Shown one piece after another: positions 6,567 to 14,727 of a stretch of DNA of 33,538 nt. The stretch is from Planctomycetota bacterium (lineage in GTDB: Bacteria > Planctomycetota > UBA1135 > GCA-002686595). The stretch is taken from positions 1 through 33,538 of the forward strand of contig JACKHT010000023.1 of the NCBI GenBank assembly GCA_020638855.1. The letters are read 5' to 3'. A model generated the notes under the pieces. That model was given only the letters and a program-made list of their open reading frames with translations. It searched no databases and was not told the origin of the DNA. Each line of letters starts with the position of its first letter. Within the stretch, counting starts at the first letter, position 1. A program made the translations under genes and the position numbers.

Positions 6567-7319
6567 TCACTCCCCACCCAACAGGTCCCCGAGCATCCCG
6601 AACCCGCGCCGCACTTCGCCGCGACCACCGCCCGCAGCGCCCATGACCTTCGCGGCGAAGCGCGAGAAGGGCGTGGTTTGGATCCATACGCGCCCCGGGC
6701 CGGTCATGAAGGCATAGAACAAGCCTTCCCCCCCGAAGAGCATCGACTTAACGCCTTTGATCATGCGGATGTCGTAGTCGACGGTGGGATCAAAGGCCAC
6801 GAGGCAGCCGGTGTCGACGCGGATCGATTCTCCGCGCCCCAACTCTTGTTCCAGGATGTAACCGCCGGCGTGCAGGAACGCCATGCCGTCCCCGGACAGT
6901 TTCTGCAGGAAGAAACCCTCGCCCCCCAGGAACCCAGCACCAAAGCGCTTGGTGAAGGCCAAGGTGACCTCGATCCCATCCGCCGAACACAGGTACGCAT
7001 CTCGCTGGCAAAGCAGGTCCCCCTGACGCAAATCCACGGGCAAGATCTTCCCCGGGAAATCACCAGCAAACACGACCTTGCGGATGTCGTGGGACTGATT
7101 CTCGAAGGTCGTCAGGAAGAAGCTCTCGCCCGAAAGCTTGCGCTTGAGCCCCTTGAGCAGGCCTCCGCCCATGCTGGTCTGCATGTCGATGCCATCCTCC
7201 ATCCACATGAACGCCCCCGGCTCGGCGCGCACGGCCTCGCCCGGGTCCAGCTGGATCACGACGGCTTGGGCATCGTCGCCTAGGATTTGGTAGTCAATGT
7301 GGTCGGCCATGGCTTTCAT
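6567..7319 (-). CDS. AIM24 family protein (TIGR00266-like)
   Basis: 250 residues. The beta-rich fold shows recurrent Gly-rich turns: AEPGAFMWMEDGIDMQTSMGGG near residues 34-55, FLGGEGFFLQKLSGDG, and SMLFGGEGLF. These match the AIM24/TIGR00266 family, named after a yeast mitochondrial biogenesis factor. The bacterial members have no established biochemical role. No signal peptide is present. The C-terminal tail is Gly/Arg-rich. The start at 7319 is favoured over the ATG three codons downstream because TACAAA sits exactly 6 nt before it, suggesting a leaderless transcript. It is convergent with the lipoprotein gene and appears to be a single-gene unit. Confidence 0.85.
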   Translation of the reverse strand: MKAMADHIDYQILGDDAQAVVIQLDPGEAVRAEPGAFMWMEDGIDMQTSMGGGLLKGLKRKLSGESFFLTTFENQSHDIRKVVFAGDFPGKILPVDLRQGDLLCQRDAYLCSADGIEVTLAFTKRFGAGFLGGEGFFLQKLSGDGMAFLHAGGYILEQELGRGESIRVDTGCLVAFDPTVDYDIRMIKGVKSMLFGGEGLFYAFMTGPGRVWIQTTPFSRFAAKVMGAAGGGRGEVRRGFGMLGDLLGGE

Positions 7320-7325
7320 CTACGG

Positions 7326-7331
7326 TTTGTA
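7326..7331 (-). promoter_or_regulatory. -10 box for a leaderless AIM24 transcript
   Basis: On the minus strand TACAAA is followed by 6 nt and the ATG. A transcript starting about 7 nt after the box would begin at the start codon. No -35 is evident. Confidence 0.45.
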
Positions 7332-7369
7332 GGTGTTTCCATTCTGGTGATTTTTGAGGGCCAAGCAAC

Positions 7370-7395
7370 CCGATCGGCGACCCTAGGGTCATCGG
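7370..7395 (-). terminator. Possible hairpin after the ABC/ThrE operon
   Basis: CCGAT (7370-7374) pairs with ATCGG (7391-7395) outside a perfect 12-bp palindrome GACCCTAGGGTC (7379-7390), with a 4-nt bulge. It lies 19 nt past the last stop of the minus-strand operon. The U-tract is poor, so termination is uncertain. Confidence 0.35.
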
Positions 7396-7414
7396 CCTTG
7401 CAGGGGCGTTTGCC

Positions 7415-8632
7415 CTAAAGCGAGCGCCGCGGAGGCAGGATCGCGGTGGCCGTCAGCAGCCCGCCCACTAGCGCCGCCCCCACCATAGTCATCCGAAAGG
7501 CCATTTCGGTGCCTTGCAACGGATCGGCCGCCAAGAAGAAGGTCAACGCCTTGTAGCCCACCGTCCCCGGCACGATCAATAGGATCCCCGGCATGTGCGC
7601 CAGCGAAGAAGGGCGATCAAAGATGCGCGCGTAGGAGTTCCCCACCAAACCCACGAACAGCGCCCCGAGGAACGGCCCCAAGTCCGCGCCCAGGAGCTCG
7701 TGTCCCAACAGAGCCCCGAAGTACCCCATCGCACCGGCCAGGTACACCACCCACCATTCGCGCATGCGAACCTGGAACAAGATGGCAAATCCAATCGGCG
7801 CCAAAGCCATCACCATGCGCTTGACGCCCAACGGCAGAATCCAAGCACCCATTTGGGTGTCCTGTGCACCACCCAACTTCCAGGCTAGCGCCACGCCGAG
7901 CACGATGATCAGCATCGTAGCCGCCGCCCCAGCAAGCCGCGCGACCCCCGAAGACAGGTGGCGCGTGGCCAACTCGAGCATCGCCACCGTGAAAGAAAGT
8001 CCGGGGATCAAGATGATCAGCGCGGCCAAGGTCACGATCGAATAATCCACCGGCACGACCCAGCGGTTCCAAGCCAGCGCCCCAAAGCCCGCCAGGAACG
8101 CCATCCAAGCATCGTTGACATGGATCCGGTCGGGCGAGCGCCCCATCAACCAACTGCAGGCGAAGATCAGTAGCCCCATGGCAAACGAAGCCACGCACTC
8201 CCACCCTTCCCCGCCAAGAAAAACCGAGGCACCGGCAGAGGAAAGCCCGAACGCCAATGCAAGCGTCCAGCCGCCATACCGTGCGGGTTGTTGGATGAGG
8301 CGTTCCAAACGCTCCAAGGCCGTAGGCACATCCGTACGCCGGTCTTCGACGTCTTCCAACAGCTCGTCGAGCTCGACCAACTTGCCCAGGTTGACCTCGC
8401 CAGGGGAAACCCGCAGCAGGCGGGTCTGCTCGCTGCGGCCCTGGCCCAGCGAGGCGATCAGCGACGTGGGAGTGGCCAAAAACTGGGCCTTCAACCCCAT
8501 CGCCAACGACAAGCGCTGGAGCAACGCCTCCAATCGATGCGAAGGGGTACCGAGGGCGTGCAGGACTTCCCCCACACGCATCAGAAAGCGCTGCTCAATC
8601 GGTAGTTGCTGATCGTCCTCGGTCTCCGGCAT
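7415..8632 (-). CDS. ThrE-family (threonine/serine exporter type) membrane protein
   Basis: 405 residues. A soluble N-terminal part (about 1-115) contains FLMRVGEVLHALGTPSHRLEALL, the conserved start of the ThrE domain (DUF1212). About ten membrane helices follow, covering the ThrE and ThrE_2 (DUF3815) halves, with SPDRIHVNDAWMAFL between helices and IPGLSFTVAMLELATRHLSSG in the core. ThrE of Corynebacterium exports threonine and serine; substrates of other members are mostly unknown. The start at 8632 lies 5 nt after the stop of the DUF3299 gene and removes a poorly supported 16-residue extension, so it looks like the last gene of a four-gene unit. Whether transport here is linked to the upstream ABC system is unknown. 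Confidence 0.82.
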   Translation of the reverse strand: MPETEDDQQLPIEQRFLMRVGEVLHALGTPSHRLEALLQRLSLAMGLKAQFLATPTSLIASLGQGRSEQTRLLRVSPGEVNLGKLVELDELLEDVEDRRTDVPTALERLERLIQQPARYGGWTLALAFGLSSAGASVFLGGEGWECVASFAMGLLIFACSWLMGRSPDRIHVNDAWMAFLAGFGALAWNRWVVPVDYSIVTLAALIILIPGLSFTVAMLELATRHLSSGVARLAGAAATMLIIVLGVALAWKLGGAQDTQMGAWILPLGVKRMVMALAPIGFAILFQVRMREWWVVYLAGAMGYFGALLGHELLGADLGPFLGALFVGLVGNSYARIFDRPSSLAHMPGILLIVPGTVGYKALTFFLAADPLQGTEMAFRMTMVGAALVGGLLTATAILPPRRSL

Positions 8633-8637
8633 CGCAC

Positions 8638-9261
8638 TCAAGGTTCGCGCTCGACCGAATCCGCTTCCATCTGGTAGCAACCCGCTGCATAGCCCGCTTC
8701 GTCCTCGATCACTTCAATCCGGAATCGACCGTGGACAAGGATGGGGACGTAGGCGAAGTACTCGCACGACTTGTCCTTGGCCATGTCCACCTTGACCCAC
8801 TGGTCGGCTTTCGGGGCGCCGCCGAAGCAGCAACTCAACAGGTCCCCGACAACCAGGAAGTTGTAGACCTTGCCGTCCTCCTGGTGAGTCGGGATCATGT
8901 AGCCGCGTAGGGTGATTGCCTTGCCGTCGAGCGCCTGAATCCGTTCCGGAAAGGCCCGTTCTTCCTGGGTGTGCTCGCCCGGATAAAGCTGGGCATCGAG
9001 CAAGTCTTCCAGGGCCTCCGCGCCCAATTCGGCCAAGGATAGGTCCTGGAAGCCAATTGTGGCCGGCCCCTTGCTTGACTGGGCAGCGGCGAGTTGGGAT
9101 GCCGGTTCGCTGGGCGCATCGGCCTGCTTCGGGGTCACCATTGGCGCCGCATCGATCGCCGCACCTTCGAAGTCGATTTGCTCGGGTCCGTAGTCAGGCT
9201 CCGCTGGACCGCAAGCGGCAAGCAAGGTCCACAGGGCGAACGAAATCGAGAACCGAACCAT
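8638..9261 (-). CDS. DUF3299 lipoprotein
   Basis: 207 residues. The signal FSISFALWTLLAACG ends in a lipobox with Cys17, so the protein is exported and lipid-anchored. An acidic linker of about 50 residues leads to a DUF3299 domain (about 107-200) with LDGKAITLRGYMIP, LVVGDLLSCCFGGAPKADQWV (Cys144, Cys145) and a YVPILVHGRFRIEV segment. DUF3299 has no established biochemical role. From memory it often sits next to an FtsX permease and an ABC ATPase, as here, including in zinc-regulated clusters of gammaproteobacteria. The paired Cys residues could bind a metal. The start was chosen because it gives a clean lipoprotein signal and lies 4 nt after the permease stop. Confidence 0.8.
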   Translation of the reverse strand: MVRFSISFALWTLLAACGPAEPDYGPEQIDFEGAAIDAAPMVTPKQADAPSEPASQLAAAQSSKGPATIGFQDLSLAELGAEALEDLLDAQLYPGEHTQEERAFPERIQALDGKAITLRGYMIPTHQEDGKVYNFLVVGDLLSCCFGGAPKADQWVKVDMAKDKSCEYFAYVPILVHGRFRIEVIEDEAGYAAGCYQMEADSVEREP

Positions 9262-9265
9262 GGAT

Positions 9266-10537
9266 CTACGCGGCGCTTTGGGAGAGTTCTCGGCTGACAT
9301 CGGTGGAATAGGCCTTGAGGGCGGGTACGAGCCCGGCGAAAGCGCCGACGACCAGCATACCGATCGGCGTCCACAGCATGGCAGGGTGATACGCAAACAC
9401 ATCCAAAACCACGCCGGTCTCCCCGCGAATCAGCCCCGCAGCAATCGACAGGATGCCAAAGCAGATCGCGTAGCCTAGCAAGGCCCCAGCCAGCGAAATC
9501 AGGGTCGACTCGAGCACGATCACGCCCAGCAGGGTCTTTCGGCGGGCTCCGAGCGAACGCAGGATGGCAAACTCGCGGCGCCGTTCGTTCATGGTGTTGT
9601 ACAAGCTCGCCAAAAGCGACCCCGCCGCCACGACCACCACCAAGTAGGCCACCAGCACGAGCACCTTGCTGACCCAGCTCAAACGCTGGAACAAGCCCTG
9701 AACCTCCGCCGCGATGGGCCAAGCGAGCGTGGCCTGCTTGCCCTCTTTGTTGTACTTGGTCTGAAGCAAAAACCCCGAGTCGGGGCTCTTGAGCCGCAGC
9801 ATGACCGCGCTGACTTCCTTGTTTTCGTCGGGAATCGCCTCGCCCGCTTCGGCATGGTACTCCTCGCCGTTCCCGCGCAGCAGGTGGCCCGCCATGCGGT
9901 ACATGCCTTCGATCGGAATCCAAATCACGCGGTCCGCCGGGGAGTTGGTCGCCTTCAGCACACCGGTCACCACGTAGTCCTCGTCGTGGACGTGATCCGA
10001 ATGCTCGTCCAGCGAATGGGTTGGATGGAAGTCGCTGCCACGCTTGAGGCCGGTCTCGGCGGCCACCACCGAACCGATCACCGCCTGTCGGCGGGAGGGA
10101 TCGAACCACTGGCCGTGCCCCGGCAACTCAAACACGGGTTTCCCATCGACCCGGTGTTCGGTGAACAACTCGGGCACGGTTCCAACGATGCGGAAGCCGC
10201 GGTAGTTGTCGCCGACCGCATAGGGGTACGCCTCGGCCACGCGCGGATCGTTCTTGATTTCCTGGTAGGTTTTGTAGGGCAGGTTTCCCGGGGACGTTTG
10301 CAGGTGGAACACCGAATTGAGCACGAGTTGGGTCGCGCTTCCACGGGCTCCCAATACGGCATCAAACCCCAGGGCCCCGCCCTGGAACGCTTGCGAGCTT
10401 TGGCGTGCCACCGAGAACACCGCCATCACGAGCCCCGCGGCCAACGCCGCCGAGATCACGGTCACCGTCGTCGACAGGAAATGCTGGCGCAGCGAGCGCA
10501 CGGCGATGCGCACCATGGTTCCAAGCGGCAGGCTCAT
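9266..10537 (-). CDS. FtsX/MacB-type ABC transporter permease with His-rich loop
   Basis: 423 residues. An N-terminal helix (about 20-43), a long periplasmic domain (about 45-290) and three C-terminal helices give the FtsX/LolC/MacB permease layout. The NTMNERRREFAILRSLGARR segment near the third quarter is the usual coupling region. These permeases work with LolD/MacB-like ATPases as mechanotransducers acting on lipoproteins or envelope substrates, not as classical importers. The periplasmic domain carries FHPTHSLDEHSDHVHDEDY (170-188) with five His and five acidic residues, a likely metal-binding loop. The ATPase gene overlaps its start by 4 nt (ATGA), and a DUF3299 lipoprotein follows 4 nt after its stop. 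A metal-linked envelope role is inferred from the loop and the neighbours. Confidence 0.87.
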   Translation of the reverse strand: MSLPLGTMVRIAVRSLRQHFLSTTVTVISAALAAGLVMAVFSVARQSSQAFQGGALGFDAVLGARGSATQLVLNSVFHLQTSPGNLPYKTYQEIKNDPRVAEAYPYAVGDNYRGFRIVGTVPELFTEHRVDGKPVFELPGHGQWFDPSRRQAVIGSVVAAETGLKRGSDFHPTHSLDEHSDHVHDEDYVVTGVLKATNSPADRVIWIPIEGMYRMAGHLLRGNGEEYHAEAGEAIPDENKEVSAVMLRLKSPDSGFLLQTKYNKEGKQATLAWPIAAEVQGLFQRLSWVSKVLVLVAYLVVVVAAGSLLASLYNTMNERRREFAILRSLGARRKTLLGVIVLESTLISLAGALLGYAICFGILSIAAGLIRGETGVVLDVFAYHPAMLWTPIGMLVVGAFAGLVPALKAYSTDVSRELSQSAA

Positions 10538-11214
10538 GCGGGCACCTCCCCGCGGGCTTGGTTCAACTCGGCGAAGTCTTGGCAGCGCTCGAAGGTAGCC
10601 AACACCTTGGGGTCATGGCTGACCAGCAAAAGGGCTGCCCCACTCTCTGCGCACATCGCGCGTATCAAGCCCAAGGCCTCCAAACCCGACTCCGGATCCA
10701 GATTGCCCGTGGGCTCATCGGCCAGAACCAGTTTGGGCCGATTGGCAAGCGCCCGAGCCAAGGCAACCCGCTGCTGCTGGCCCACCGACAATTGGTGCGG
10801 GCGATGGTGCAACCGATTGCCCAGCCCAAGCCGTTCGAGCAACACCCGCGCCAATTGCGGGTCAGGCCCCGGGCCGAACGCCATGCCGAGGACCACATTT
10901 TCTAGGGCTGAGTAGGCCCCCAACAGGTGGAAGGTTTGGAACACATAACCCAGGTTTTCGGCTCGCAGAACATCCCGCTGAGCTTCGGTAAGGCCAACCA
11001 AATCGCGCCCCCCAAGCAGCACCTGCCCACCATCGGGTTTGAGGATGCCCGCGATGATGTTCAGAAAGGTCGTTTTGCCCGAACCGCTGGTCCCCGCCAA
11101 AGCGACCTGCTCGCGTTCCCCCAAGTCAAACTGCGCCACGCGCAGCACTTCCTGGCGCCCGCCCCCCGGGACGGGGTACGACTTGGTCACATCGCGCAAA
11201 GAGAGCAGGGTCAT
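10534..11214 (-). CDS. ABC transporter ATP-binding protein (LolD/MacB type)
   Basis: 226 residues, the normal length for LolD-like ATPases. Walker A is AGTSGSGKTT, the Q-loop is near GYVFQTFHLLGAYSALENV, the signature is LSVGQQQRVALARAL, Walker B is LVLADEPTGNLD, and the switch His is in LLVSHD. The EPTGNLD form and short length mark the MacB/LolD/FtsE branch, which powers FtsX-type permeases. It heads a minus-strand unit with the permease (4-nt overlap), the DUF3299 lipoprotein and the ThrE-like gene. The start is in a CCCCACC-ATG context without a Shine-Dalgarno, and TATAAA lies 10 nt upstream. Cytoplasmic, membrane-associated. The substrate is not determined by sequence. Confidence 0.92.
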   Translation of the reverse strand: MTLLSLRDVTKSYPVPGGGRQEVLRVAQFDLGEREQVALAGTSGSGKTTFLNIIAGILKPDGGQVLLGGRDLVGLTEAQRDVLRAENLGYVFQTFHLLGAYSALENVVLGMAFGPGPDPQLARVLLERLGLGNRLHHRPHQLSVGQQQRVALARALANRPKLVLADEPTGNLDPESGLEALGLIRAMCAESGAALLLVSHDPKVLATFERCQDFAELNQARGEVPA

Positions 11215-11224
11215 GGTGGGGCCC

Positions 11225-11230
11225 TTTATA
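11225..11230 (-). promoter_or_regulatory. -10-like box upstream of the ABC ATPase
   Basis: TATAAA on the minus strand, preceded by GC, lies 10 nt before the ATG at 11214. The transcript would have a leader of only a few nt. No good -35 is seen. Confidence 0.4.
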
Positions 11231-11357
11231 GCCCCTCAGCCGACGCTGTCAGGGGAAATCCACCACCTTCATGCCCCTGGGCGTTACGGTTTTGCAAGAG
11301 GACGGATTCGAGCCACGTACGCCCTCCAGCGCCCAAGCTTTGCCACCTATTCGCCCG

Positions 11358-14300
11358 CTACTGTCGCAGCGCTCCCGAGGCATCAAGGTTCTTGCGAACG
11401 GCGTCTCCCAACACGATTTGGCACGTTTGCGTCCCGACCATCGGCGACCAAGTGGCTGGCGCTTGTGCTTCGCCTTGGATGCTTTCGACCGGAGCGGTCG
11501 GCTGGAGCAAATCGATGGCATAGTTGCCGGGCAACAACGCCTCGAAGCGGCTCACCCCGCTGGTTCCCGTGCGGGCACCGATCGTCAAGAGCACCGGTTC
11601 GCGGGCTTCCAAGGGCTCTCCGTTCGGACCTAGGGCGGTCGCCCGCAGCCGCAGGGGCACGTCCAGCCCCAAACCACTCGGCAGGGTCCAGACCACCTCC
11701 AGCGCACCGTGAGCCGGGACGCGGAATTCGATCGAACGCTCGAGCGGCGCTTGCATCACTTCGGTGTAGACCACCCCGCCCAGCTTCAAGGTGAGCTCAA
11801 TCGCCCCCTGATCCAGGTCCTGCAAAGTTTGGTCTGCCGCACCTTCGGGGGCAGCCAGATAGGCTTGGTCGTCGGACAGCCGGCGTGCACTCACCCGTCC
11901 GCCTAGGACCGGTCGGTCGTCACCGTCGACCACCAAGACCGCCACGTCTGCACCCCGTTCGAGTACGAACGCGGCCGGCGTTTCCGGGCTCGAACCCATG
12001 CGGCCCGACAAAGCGAAGTCGGGAATCTCCTGGGCCACGAAGCCACGCTTGTCGATTCGGACCGCGTAGTGGTCTCCCGAGAGGTCCTGGAAGTGCACGT
12101 AACCATCGAGACCGCTGACCGCCGAGACTTGCTTGCCTTCGCTGTCCACCAGGTCCACCTGGACCCCGACCAACACGTTGTCGGCGCGGTCGCGCACGAT
12201 GCCGTGGAATTCGCGCAGCTTGCGCGGCACGAGAACTTGTTCGGTGCGTTGCTCGCTCGGGGACAGGGCAGCAACCCGGTGTTGGTGCAGCGGCATGCCG
12301 AGTTTGTCCACGACCTCGACCCAAAGCGGCGCACCCGCCACCACTCCGAGCAAGCGCAGTTGCCCCTGATCGTTGGCGCGGAACTCGGCATAGGGCAAAT
12401 CGCGCCCCTGCCCGGTGGCCACAAAGGTGCCCGTCATGGCTTGCAGGTCGAGCGAAGCCGGTTGGAAAGGTTCCCCGTAGGCAAACAACCGCTCTCCACA
12501 TGAAACCCGCAGGGTTGCCCCTGGCATCGAAAGCGTGTCGGCATCGAGCACCTGAAGCGTGAGCTCGGTCGCGGGCAACAGGTCGACGGTGCGCTTCTCA
12601 AGGGCCCCGCCCAGCGAGATTTCCTTGGGCTGGAAGCCAGGAGCCACAATCCAGCAGTCTTGGGCTGCGGGGGGCAGAATCGCTTCACCCCAACCCTCGT
12701 CGTCGGTGGGTGTCCCGTGCAGCAACTGCCCCTGGTACAAACCCCGCGCGCCAAAGATCGGGTCCCCCTTCGGATCGATGGCCCGGAATCCCAACCGTAG
12801 GGTCGAGGCCAAAACGACGTCGCCCAACGCAAAGCCACTGGGTATCTCGTTGCCGGCAAACGCCAAGTCCGCCTGCTGCAACCCATCGGCGGAAACCGCT
12901 TCGAGGCGCAATCCCAGGTGGCCATCGGAGTCCAACAGCAGCTCAAACCCGCCTGTCGGGCCCGTAACCGCCACCAACGGATCGGTCGCCCCATCCACCC
13001 AGCACCGCACCTGCGCCTGGGGCGAGCCGAGGCCATCGAGCCCCACCAAGCGCCCCACCAACCTGGGCAAGCGCTGCACGAGCACCATCGCATGGTGGCT
13101 CGGTTCGCGGAAGTACACGTAGCGACCCGCTTCATCGCGCCGACTGGCGCCTTGTACCGCCACCCCTTCGGGCAACCAGAGCTTGCCGCTCCATTCCTGG
13201 GGGAGATTTTGAACGCGGAAGAAGCCCTCGGCGTCCGAGGTCACTTGCACGTAGTTCGGGTGTTCGAAGTGCGCGAGTACGGTTTGGGGGACCGCTTCGC
13301 CGCCCCACAACTGCACGTCGGAGTCCACGCGCAGCTGCAAGTCCGGCATGGCCAAGCTTCCTGCTTGGTCGCCGCTGCCCGCGAGGACGCGACCCGTCAG
13401 CTCGGCATTCCAAGGCAGGATCGCATCCACTCGGGCGGCCACCAGGTTCACTTCCAGCCGCTGCAGGAAACTGTTGTCCCGACGGGCGTACAACGTTCCC
13501 TTTTGGAGCGTGGTCGAGAAGGTCACCTCGCCCCGCGCGTTGGTGGTGGCCACGGGTAGGGTTGGACTCCCATCGTCGAGCACGACCCGCATGCCCACAA
13601 TCGGCTCGCGGTTGGGCTCCAGGAAGCGCACCTGGCGCTCCTCGGGCATCACCAACCCCCTCGAGACCACGGCAACCTTCGGGCCCCCGGCGGAAGCATC
13701 CGCTTGGCCGTCGAGTTCGGGCTCCAGCGAGAGCAATTCCGCATGGTTCGACCCCGCAAACACGTGGCGCAAGCGGGTCCCCAAGAGCGGCGAAACGTAC
13801 ACCAGTCCTAGCATGGCTAGGAGCCCAGCCACCCATTTCGCAGCCCAAGCCGTCGAGGCGAGGGTCAAGGCCCCGCTTCCCGAACTGGCGACCCCCGCGC
13901 CTGCCGTCCAGCCCATCTTGGCCATGGGCAAGAGCGCGATGCACCAGTCCTCGCGCGAGCCGAAACTGTCGTCCAGTCGCTCGCGCAACTCGTCCAGCCC
14001 ACGTTTGAGCCGCCAACGGACCGTGCCGGCCGGCACGCCCTGGTGGCGAGCGATCTCGGCCGAGGAGAGGTTGTTGAAATAGCGCAGCATCACCGTGGTG
14101 CGGTAAGGCTCGGACAGCTTGATGACTTCACTCACCAGTCGGCGCTGGGTGTCGACCTCTTCCACCAAATCCGCCGTCGAGGGCAACAAATCGGCCACCG
14201 CCACGGCGTTCTGTCGCCGCGCACGTCGACCTTCGCCCCGGGCGCGCATGCTGGCCAGGCGCCGCACGACCCCCGCCAGCCAAGGCCGGGCAGGGCGCGT

Positions 14301-14456
14301 CGGATCGGGGGGGCTCTTCATGGCCGCCATCCACGTCTCCTGCACCAGATCCTCTGCAGCTTGGCTGTCCCCAACCAGCTTGCGAGCCAAGGCGCGCAGC
14401 CAATCCTGGTGGGTCAAGAGCCGTTCGAGCTCGGGATAGGTCGTGGATTTGTCCAT
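11358..14456 (-). CDS. ECF sigma-70 factor fused to a membrane span and a large carboxypeptidase-regulatory-like tail
   Basis: 1032 residues. Residues 1-165 are a complete ECF sigma factor: region 2 with SQAAEDLVQETWMAAM (31-46) and region 4 with LSSAEIARHQGVPAGTVRWRLKRGLDELRE (130-159). A single membrane helix lies at about 205-226. The rest, roughly 800 residues, is a run of beta-rich segments with recurring turns such as TTNARGEVTFS, TSDAEGFFRVQNLP and SGLDGYVHFQDLSGDHYAVRI. These resemble carboxypeptidase-regulatory-like or Cna-B domains and would be outside the membrane. Ordinary ECF factors are about 180-200 residues and controlled by a separate anti-sigma factor; here a sensor and sigma appear to share one chain. 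Such fusions occur, from memory, in Planctomycetota. No separate anti-sigma gene is adjacent. How the sigma part reaches RNA polymerase is unknown; proteolysis is one option. Confidence 0.88.
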   Translation of the reverse strand: MDKSTTYPELERLLTHQDWLRALARKLVGDSQAAEDLVQETWMAAMKSPPDPTRPARPWLAGVVRRLASMRARGEGRRARRQNAVAVADLLPSTADLVEEVDTQRRLVSEVIKLSEPYRTTVMLRYFNNLSSAEIARHQGVPAGTVRWRLKRGLDELRERLDDSFGSREDWCIALLPMAKMGWTAGAGVASSGSGALTLASTAWAAKWVAGLLAMLGLVYVSPLLGTRLRHVFAGSNHAELLSLEPELDGQADASAGGPKVAVVSRGLVMPEERQVRFLEPNREPIVGMRVVLDDGSPTLPVATTNARGEVTFSTTLQKGTLYARRDNSFLQRLEVNLVAARVDAILPWNAELTGRVLAGSGDQAGSLAMPDLQLRVDSDVQLWGGEAVPQTVLAHFEHPNYVQVTSDAEGFFRVQNLPQEWSGKLWLPEGVAVQGASRRDEAGRYVYFREPSHHAMVLVQRLPRLVGRLVGLDGLGSPQAQVRCWVDGATDPLVAVTGPTGGFELLLDSDGHLGLRLEAVSADGLQQADLAFAGNEIPSGFALGDVVLASTLRLGFRAIDPKGDPIFGARGLYQGQLLHGTPTDDEGWGEAILPPAAQDCWIVAPGFQPKEISLGGALEKRTVDLLPATELTLQVLDADTLSMPGATLRVSCGERLFAYGEPFQPASLDLQAMTGTFVATGQGRDLPYAEFRANDQGQLRLLGVVAGAPLWVEVVDKLGMPLHQHRVAALSPSEQRTEQVLVPRKLREFHGIVRDRADNVLVGVQVDLVDSEGKQVSAVSGLDGYVHFQDLSGDHYAVRIDKRGFVAQEIPDFALSGRMGSSPETPAAFVLERGADVAVLVVDGDDRPVLGGRVSARRLSDDQAYLAAPEGAADQTLQDLDQGAIELTLKLGGVVYTEVMQAPLERSIEFRVPAHGALEVVWTLPSGLGLDVPLRLRATALGPNGEPLEAREPVLLTIGARTGTSGVSRFEALLPGNYAIDLLQPTAPVESIQGEAQAPATWSPMVGTQTCQIVLGDAVRKNLDASGALRQ

Positions 14457-14533
14457 GGCGTACCCCTTTTGCCACCGGAGGGGCGACCGTTGGCGGCCAT
14501 TCCATTGGGTTTCCGGGGGTTTCGGAAGGCTCC

Positions 14534-14572
14534 GCTTGTAACCCCTGGCCCCCTGGGCCGGGGGTTACAAGC
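14534..14572. promoter_or_regulatory. 18-bp inverted repeat in the sigma-fusion/GNAT divergent gap
   Basis: Arms 14534-14551 and 14555-14572 pair with one G-T wobble around a 3-nt centre; the ends read GCTTGTAACCCC and GGGGTTACAAGC. The sequence places TACAAG-like boxes symmetrically on both strands. It could be an operator for the divergent genes, perhaps autoregulation by the sigma fusion, or an RNA hairpin. The rest of the 14457-14727 gap shows nothing further. Confidence 0.4.
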
Positions 14573-14727
14573 CCGTCGATTGTGCGCTTTTGCCGCGCAA
14601 CCCGCGAGATGGCCCTGGACCCCTGCGGGAGCCGATTCGCTACGCTTGGAACCCCCCGGTGCCCGAACCGACTTCGAAGCGGGTTCCAAGCCTCCAACGC
14701 GCCCGGTCGACTCCTTCCGCTCACCCA

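Noticed and set aside
11292..11318. tRNA-like T-arm on the minus strand (GGCTCGAATCC followed by an acceptor-like CTCTTGCA)
   Set aside because: The T-stem has two wobbles and a C-C mismatch, and no matching 5' acceptor strand, D-arm or anticodon arm lies at tRNA distance. At most it is a decayed remnant.
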